Assembly: GCF_019317285.1 (NCBI RefSeq)
Contig: NZ_CP079218.1
Location: forward strand, 3,534,001-3,598,000
DNA: 64,000 nucleotides
Source: Pedobacter sp. D749
GTDB lineage: Bacteria > Bacteroidota > Bacteroidia > Sphingobacteriales > Sphingobacteriaceae
Direction: 5' to 3'
How positions within the stretch are numbered: the first letter of the stretch is position 1; the number at the start of each line of letters is the position of its first letter. A model generated the notes under the pieces. That model saw only the letters and a list, made by a program, of their open reading frames with translations, searched no databases and was not told where the DNA came from. Of the stretch, positions 60,234 through 64,000 are shown in pieces. Position numbers and translations under genes: made by a program.

Positions 60234-61079
60234 ATGAAACATACAATTAAAGAGCTAGAAGATATTGCCTCTCAAATCAGAAGAGATATCGTAAGAATGG
60301 TTCATGGATGCCAATCTGGCCACCCAGGTGCTTCACTTGGATGCGCTGATTTTTTTACCGCTTTATATTTTGAAGTGTTGAACCACAAGACAGATTTCAC
60401 GATGGAAGGCGCAGGTGAAGATTTATTCTTCCTTTCGAATGGACATATTTCTCCGGTTTGGTACAGTACATTGGCTCATGCTGGTTATTTCGATAAAAGC
60501 GAACTGGCAACTTTCCGTAAACTGGACTCTAGATTACAAGGTCACCCAACTACCCACGAGCATTTACCAGGTATCCGTATTGCTTCAGGCTCATTAGGCC
60601 AGGGCTTATCAGTTGCCATTGGTGCAGCGTTGGCTAAAAAGTTAAATGGCGACAAATCTCATGTTTTTGCCTTATTGGGTGATGGTGAATTACAGGAAGG
60701 ACAAAACTGGGAAGCAGCAATGTTCGCCCCTTTCAATAAAGTTGACCATTTAATTGCATCGGTTGATTATAACGGACAGCAGATTGATGGCCCTACGAGT
60801 AAAGTTCTTGCCTTAGATGATTTACAAGCTAAATTCGAAGCTTTCGGATGGCACGTAATCAATACTGACGGTAATGATATGCAAGCTATAGTTGAAGGTT
60901 TACATTATGCTAAAACCTTAACCGGAAAAGGTAAACCAATCATGAATTTAATGAGCACACAGATGGGTGCCGGTGTAGATTATATGGTGGGTTCACACAA
61001 ATGGCATGGTACTGCACCAAATGATGAGCAATTAGCAACTGCATTAGCGCAATTACCAGAAACTTTAGGGGATTACTAA
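60234..61079 (+). CDS. Transketolase, N-terminal subunit
   Basis: A 281-residue protein equal to the thiamine diphosphate-binding half of transketolase. CQSGHPGASLGCADFFTALY F, LSNGHISPVWYS, GSLGQGLSVAIGAALA and LLGDGELQEGQNWEA (GDG motif for Mg-ThDP) are intact. It works with the C-terminal subunit encoded 123 bases downstream in the pentose phosphate pathway. The split form is common in Bacteroidota and archaea. The spacer between the two genes holds a GAGATATGAGATGTGAG-type inverted repeat. Confidence 0.94.
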   Translation: MKHTIKELEDIASQIRRDIVRMVHGCQSGHPGASLGCADFFTALYFEVLNHKTDFTMEGAGEDLFFLSNGHISPVWYSTLAHAGYFDKSELATFRKLDSRLQGHPTTHEHLPGIRIASGSLGQGLSVAIGAALAKKLNGDKSHVFALLGDGELQEGQNWEAAMFAPFNKVDHLIASVDYNGQQIDGPTSKVLALDDLQAKFEAFGWHVINTDGNDMQAIVEGLHYAKTLTGKGKPIMNLMSTQMGAGVDYMVGSHKWHGTAPNDEQLATALAQLPETLGDY

Positions 61080-61082
61080 ATT

Positions 61083-61148
61083 AGATTGGAGATGTGAGAT
61101 ATGAGATGTGAGTCTCATGTCTAATGTCTAAAATCTCATATCTAAAAA
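61083..61148. repeat. Self-complementary GAGAT(A/G)TGAGA repeat, first site
   Basis: GGAGATGTGAGATATGAGAT GTGAG and TCTCATGTCTAATGTC with ATCTCATATCT are near inverse complements. The same kind of sequence lies after the second transketolase gene and upstream of guaA. Confidence 0.7.
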
Positions 61149-61202
61149 ACAATGAAAACCTGCGAAGCAAGCTTGAACGCAGCTAATTAAAAATATAAAA
61201 AC

Positions 61203-62159
61203 GTGAAAAAATATACATATACAGAAAAAAAAGATACACGTTCGGGTTTTGGAGCTGGCTTACATGAAGCCGGAAAGAAAAACGAAAATGTGGTTGCCTT
61301 ATGTGCCGATTTAGTTGGATCGCTTAAAATGGATGCCTTTATTAAAGATTTCCCGGAGCGTTTTACACAGGTTGGTATTGCAGAAGCAAACATGATCGGT
61401 ATTGCAGCAGGTATGACTATTGGTGGTAAAATTCCTTTTACAGGTACTTTTGCCAATTTTTCTACAGGCCGCGTTTACGACCAAATCCGTCAATCAGTAG
61501 CTTATTCTAATAAAAACGTTAAAATCTGTGCATCTCACGCAGGTTTAACCTTAGGCGAAGATGGAGCAACCCACCAGATTTTAGAAGATATAGGCCTAAT
61601 GAAAATGTTGCCGGGAATGGTTGTAATCAATCCTTGCGATTACAATCAGACTAAAGCAGCAACTATGGCCATTGCAGAATACGAAGGTCCGGTTTATTTA
61701 CGTTTTGGTCGTCCGGTAATTCCAGTATTTACAGATCCAGATCAAAAATTTGAGATCGGTAAAGCATGGATGGTTAACGAAGGAACAGATGTTACTATTA
61801 TTGCTACAGGCCATATGGTTTGGAAAGCGATTGAAGCTGGTGAGAAATTAGCTGAATTGGGTATAGATGCCGAAATTATTAACATCCATACCATTAAACC
61901 TTTGGATGATGAGGCCATCTTAAAATCTGTTAAAAAAACCGGATGCGTGGTTACTTGCGAAGAGCACAATAAATTTGGCGGCCTGGGCGAAAGCGTAGCA
62001 CGTTTGTTAACTACTGAATTACCAACTCCACAAGAGTTTGTAGCCACTAACGATACTTTTGGCGAAAGCGGAACACCAGATCAATTAATGTCTAAATATG
62101 GCTTAGATGCTGTAAACATTGTTGAAGCAGTTCAAAAAGTAATTGGCAGAAAAAAATAG
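61203..62159 (+). CDS. Transketolase, C-terminal subunit
   Basis: A 318-residue protein with the pyrimidine-binding and C-terminal domains of transketolase: FTQVGIAEANMIGIAAGMTI GG (catalytic Glu in AEAN), CASHAGLTLGEDGATHQILE DIGLM, and TCEEHNKFGGLGESVARLL. The start is GTG at 61203 followed by AAAAAATATACATATAC; no ATG lies at an equivalent place. It is co-transcribed with the N-terminal subunit gene, with a repeat in between that could tune subunit ratio. Confidence 0.94.
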   Translation: MKKYTYTEKKDTRSGFGAGLHEAGKKNENVVALCADLVGSLKMDAFIKDFPERFTQVGIAEANMIGIAAGMTIGGKIPFTGTFANFSTGRVYDQIRQSVAYSNKNVKICASHAGLTLGEDGATHQILEDIGLMKMLPGMVVINPCDYNQTKAATMAIAEYEGPVYLRFGRPVIPVFTDPDQKFEIGKAWMVNEGTDVTIIATGHMVWKAIEAGEKLAELGIDAEIINIHTIKPLDDEAILKSVKKTGCVVTCEEHNKFGGLGESVARLLTTELPTPQEFVATNDTFGESGTPDQLMSKYGLDAVNIVEAVQKVIGRKK

Positions 62160-62234
62160 ATTTGAGACATTAGATATGAGGTTTGAGACATAATTCAAAT
62201 CTCATATCTCAATTCTTACATCTCAAATCTATAC
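62160..62234. repeat. Self-complementary GAGAT(A/G)TGAGA repeat, second site
   Basis: TTTGAGACATTAGATATGAG GTTTGAGACAT pairs with AATCTCATATCTCAATTCTT ACATCTCAAATCT. The whole 75-base spacer between the transketolase and sigma factor genes is this element. It could form a long imperfect hairpin acting as a terminator. Confidence 0.7.
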
Positions 62235-62240
62235 AATAGA

Positions 62241-62801
62241 ATGAAACAAGTTGAAGATTCAGAAATTCTTGCCATGTTTGCTGTCGAGCATACGCGTAAT
62301 GAAGCCTTTAACCTGTTGCTAAAAAAATACCAGCAAAAAATATACTGGCACATCCGCAGGCTGGTTTTAAACCATGATGACTGTGATGACCTCTTGCAGG
62401 AAGTATTTGTTAAAGTTTGGAAAAATCTCGATAAATTTAGAAGCGATTCCCAGCTCTATACGTGGATTTACCGTATTGCCACCAACGAATCGATTACCTT
62501 CTTAAATAAACAAAAGCAGCGTAACAATACACCTTTGGATGAGGTTTCATCCGAACTTGCCGATAATCTGGTGGCATCATCATATTTTAACGGCGATAAG
62601 CTTGAGCTTAAATTGCAAAAGGCAATTCTCACCTTACCTGAAAAACAACGCATTATCTTTAATATGAAATATTTTGATGATATGAAATATGAAGAGATTT
62701 CGGAGGTACTGGGAACCTCGGTTGGCGCGCTAAAAGCATCATTTCACATTGCTGCAAAAAAAATTGAAGCTTTTATTACAAATGATGAAGTAGACTATTA
62801 A
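62241..62801 (+). CDS. ECF-type RNA polymerase sigma factor
   Basis: A 186-residue sigma-70 family protein. Region 2 includes YQQKIYWHIRRLVLNHDDCD DLLQEVFVKVWKNLDKFR with SQLYTWIYRIATNESITFLN K. Region 4 includes LPEKQRIIFNMKYFDDMKYE EISEVLGTSVGALKASFHIA AKKI. Linker length is usual for ECF factors. The next gene encodes a membrane protein positioned like an anti-sigma factor. Such modules respond to envelope or surface cues; the cue is unknown here. Confidence 0.93.
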   Translation: MKQVEDSEILAMFAVEHTRNEAFNLLLKKYQQKIYWHIRRLVLNHDDCDDLLQEVFVKVWKNLDKFRSDSQLYTWIYRIATNESITFLNKQKQRNNTPLDEVSSELADNLVASSYFNGDKLELKLQKAILTLPEKQRIIFNMKYFDDMKYEEISEVLGTSVGALKASFHIAAKKIEAFITNDEVDY

Positions 62802-62834
62802 ACCTTTTCACTTTAATTGTATCATATATCTGTG

Positions 62835-63488
62835 ATGAACGAAAATATAGAAAATAACGATTGGATGAACGAGGCTCCTGCACTTGCGGCTATGGGGAAA
62901 CGTAATCCTTTCTCCGTTCTTGATGGATATTTCGAAAATAGTAATGAGGCGATTTTTTCTGCTGTTTTCTTAGATGGATTGCAACAGAAAACCAGTAAAA
63001 ACAATTTTGGAGTTCCGCCGCATTATTTTGAAAACTTAACGGAACAAATACAAACCCGAATTGCCCTGTCTGAAATGCCCAAGGCAGAAAATACCTTTAC
63101 AGTACCTGAAAATTATTTCGACAAACTACAAAGTAGAATTACCGATAGGATTGCAGTATCGGAACCTAAAAGGGAGGCTAAAGTTATTCCTCTATGGCGA
63201 AGAAACATCTTTAAATATGCAAGTGCGGCCTGTTTCTTATTAATGGCATCGTTTGGCATTTATTTTTACCAGAATAGCACCAATACCGTTCAGCAAGTAC
63301 AATCTGCCGAAACAGTAAATGAACAAATGTTATACGACATTGACGAAAGCACGATCATAGATCATTTAGAAACACAAAACGCTACATCATCTAATATAAA
63401 AACTACTTCTGCGTCAGATACAGAAATGGAAAACTACATCCTGAGTAACTTCTCGTCAAGTGATTTATCTCAGGAGCTAAATAATTAA
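62835..63488 (+). CDS. Single-pass membrane protein, candidate anti-sigma factor
   Basis: A 217-residue protein. The cytosolic N-terminal ~120 residues include three similar motifs: FSVLDGYFENSNEAIFS, FGVPPHYFENLTEQIQTRI and FTVPENYFDKLQSRITDRI. One membrane helix (IFKYASAACFLLMASFGIYF Y, about 125-145) is followed by an acidic, Ser/Thr-rich outer part. It directly follows the sigma gene (33-base gap), the usual site for an anti-sigma factor. It lacks a recognisable zinc anti-sigma motif, so the role is inferred. The frame start at 62817 (TTG) is less likely than ATG 62835. Confidence 0.7.
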   Translation: MNENIENNDWMNEAPALAAMGKRNPFSVLDGYFENSNEAIFSAVFLDGLQQKTSKNNFGVPPHYFENLTEQIQTRIALSEMPKAENTFTVPENYFDKLQSRITDRIAVSEPKREAKVIPLWRRNIFKYASAACFLLMASFGIYFYQNSTNTVQQVQSAETVNEQMLYDIDESTIIDHLETQNATSSNIKTTSASDTEMENYILSNFSSSDLSQELNN

Positions 63489-63495
63489 TACAGAA

Positions 63496-63936
63496 ATGAA
63501 GAATTTACTTTTTGTTGCTTTGATATTTTTATTTCCATCTTCCTTACTTGCACAAAGGCTAAGGGGAGAAGAAATAGAATCACTTAAAATAGCTTTTTTC
63601 ACTCAAAAACTGGATCTATCTCCGGAAGAGGCTAAGATTTTCTGGCCAATTTATAATAGTATGCAGGCAGAACAAAATGCCCTGCGCAAAGAACGCATGC
63701 AAAAAATGATCTCTTTCAGAAAAGTGGATGAAATTGATAATTTAACCGATGCACAGGTACAGGGCTTAATTACCAGCGAATTTGATTTCAAACAAAGAGA
63801 TCTTAACCTCGATAAAAAATATTACAACAAGCTTAAATCGGTATTGCCAATAAAAATTGTTGGGAAGTTTTACCGGGCCCAGGAAGGTTTTAAACGCGAG
63901 TTACTCAACCGATTTAAAGGCGGCCAAAAGCAATAA
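63496..63936 (+). CDS. Secreted Spy/CpxP-like helical protein
   Basis: A 146-residue protein with signal peptide MKNLLFVALIFLFPSSLLAQ. The mature part is helical: IAFFTQKLDLSPEEAKIFWP IYNSM, a long charged middle, and KYYNKLKSVLPIKIVGKFYR AQEGFKRELLNRF. LSPEEA..FWP with later YRAQEGFKREL is common in small proteins behind ECF sigma genes in Bacteroidota and resembles Spy/CpxP-type sensors or chaperones. It starts seven bases after the membrane protein gene, completing a three-gene unit with a terminator. Confidence 0.75.
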   Translation: MKNLLFVALIFLFPSSLLAQRLRGEEIESLKIAFFTQKLDLSPEEAKIFWPIYNSMQAEQNALRKERMQKMISFRKVDEIDNLTDAQVQGLITSEFDFKQRDLNLDKKYYNKLKSVLPIKIVGKFYRAQEGFKRELLNRFKGGQKQ

Positions 63937-63940
63937 AGAA

Positions 63941-63969
63941 AAAGACTTACAGCAATGTAGGTCTTTTTT
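63941..63969 (+). terminator. Terminator of the sigma factor operon
   Basis: AAAGACTTAC and GTAGGTCTTT pair (one G-T) around AGCAAT, followed by TTTTG. It lies five bases after the last stop. Confidence 0.88.
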
Positions 63970-64000
63970 GTTTTAAAGCACTCTTTCATTTCCGTACTTT

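Overview
The window is a stretch of a Bacteroidota chromosome, most like Pedobacter or a close Sphingobacteriaceae relative. The basis is the combination of Bacteroidota-type -7 promoter boxes (TAnnTTTG, usually TACCTTTGC) just upstream of genes, a PorT-type type IX secretion gene beside ubiE, a T9SS C-terminal sorting domain protein, split transketolase, a two-copy OmpH/Skp-BamA-UppS cluster, and Hcp/VgrG proteins of the Bacteroidota type VI secretion subtype. The genus is an inference; no rRNA gene is present.

Region 1 (1-11149, all minus strand) is an accessory type VI secretion (T6SS) cargo island without core machinery genes. Transcription runs from the right: two hcp/tssD paralogues, a lipoprotein (candidate immunity), a Tae4-like peptidoglycan amidase, vgrG, an unrecognised protein that may be an adaptor, a PAAR-like DUF4280 spike protein interrupted by a hydrophobic hairpin, and then a tail of membrane-anchored small proteins. 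The tail holds duplicated, mosaic and decaying genes: two paralogues of the unrecognised protein family, two copies of a 226-residue membrane protein family (one cut by the window edge), a tandem array of single-pass membrane proteins with broken end units, and a pseudogene with two in-frame stops. The pattern fits an effector/immunity module that gains and loses immunity genes, and it is the best candidate for an undescribed system here.

Region 2 (11150-30535) is a gene-poor relic with dispersed repeats, then transport and housekeeping genes: amino acid permeases, a K+-dependent-type membrane pyrophosphatase, an OprO/P-like porin, MarC, an RsmB-type methyltransferase, a lipoprotein with a periplasmic-binding fold, guaA, dCMP deaminase, a FucP-like sugar transporter, LysE and an unusually long PurF-like protein.

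Region 3 (30536-46376) is core cell-envelope and metabolism: murI; a minus-strand run of alpha/beta hydrolase, CBS protein, nadK, DUF6089 protein, uppS, bamA and two skp genes ending at a clear terminator; yqeY and an SDR; ubiE-porT divergent from engB; a UbiA-type prenyltransferase; an M3 oligoendopeptidase.

Region 4 (46377-64000) has a secreted hypothetical protein, an outer-membrane beta-barrel receptor, an MFS exporter, an amino acid permease with a soluble insert, an IS200-like RAYT transposase whose own reading frame carries a paired REP-like inverted repeat, kup with a tiny GldL-like membrane protein, a minimal T9SS-sorted protein, an FAH-family hydrolase, an M23 peptidase, bcp, split transketolase, and an ECF sigma / membrane protein / secreted helical protein module ending in a terminator.

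A recurring result is that the -7 box sits almost on the start codon of several genes (guaA, engB, ubiE). Upstream in-frame TTG starts there are part of the promoter, so the true starts are later. No tRNA, rRNA or CRISPR array was recognised.
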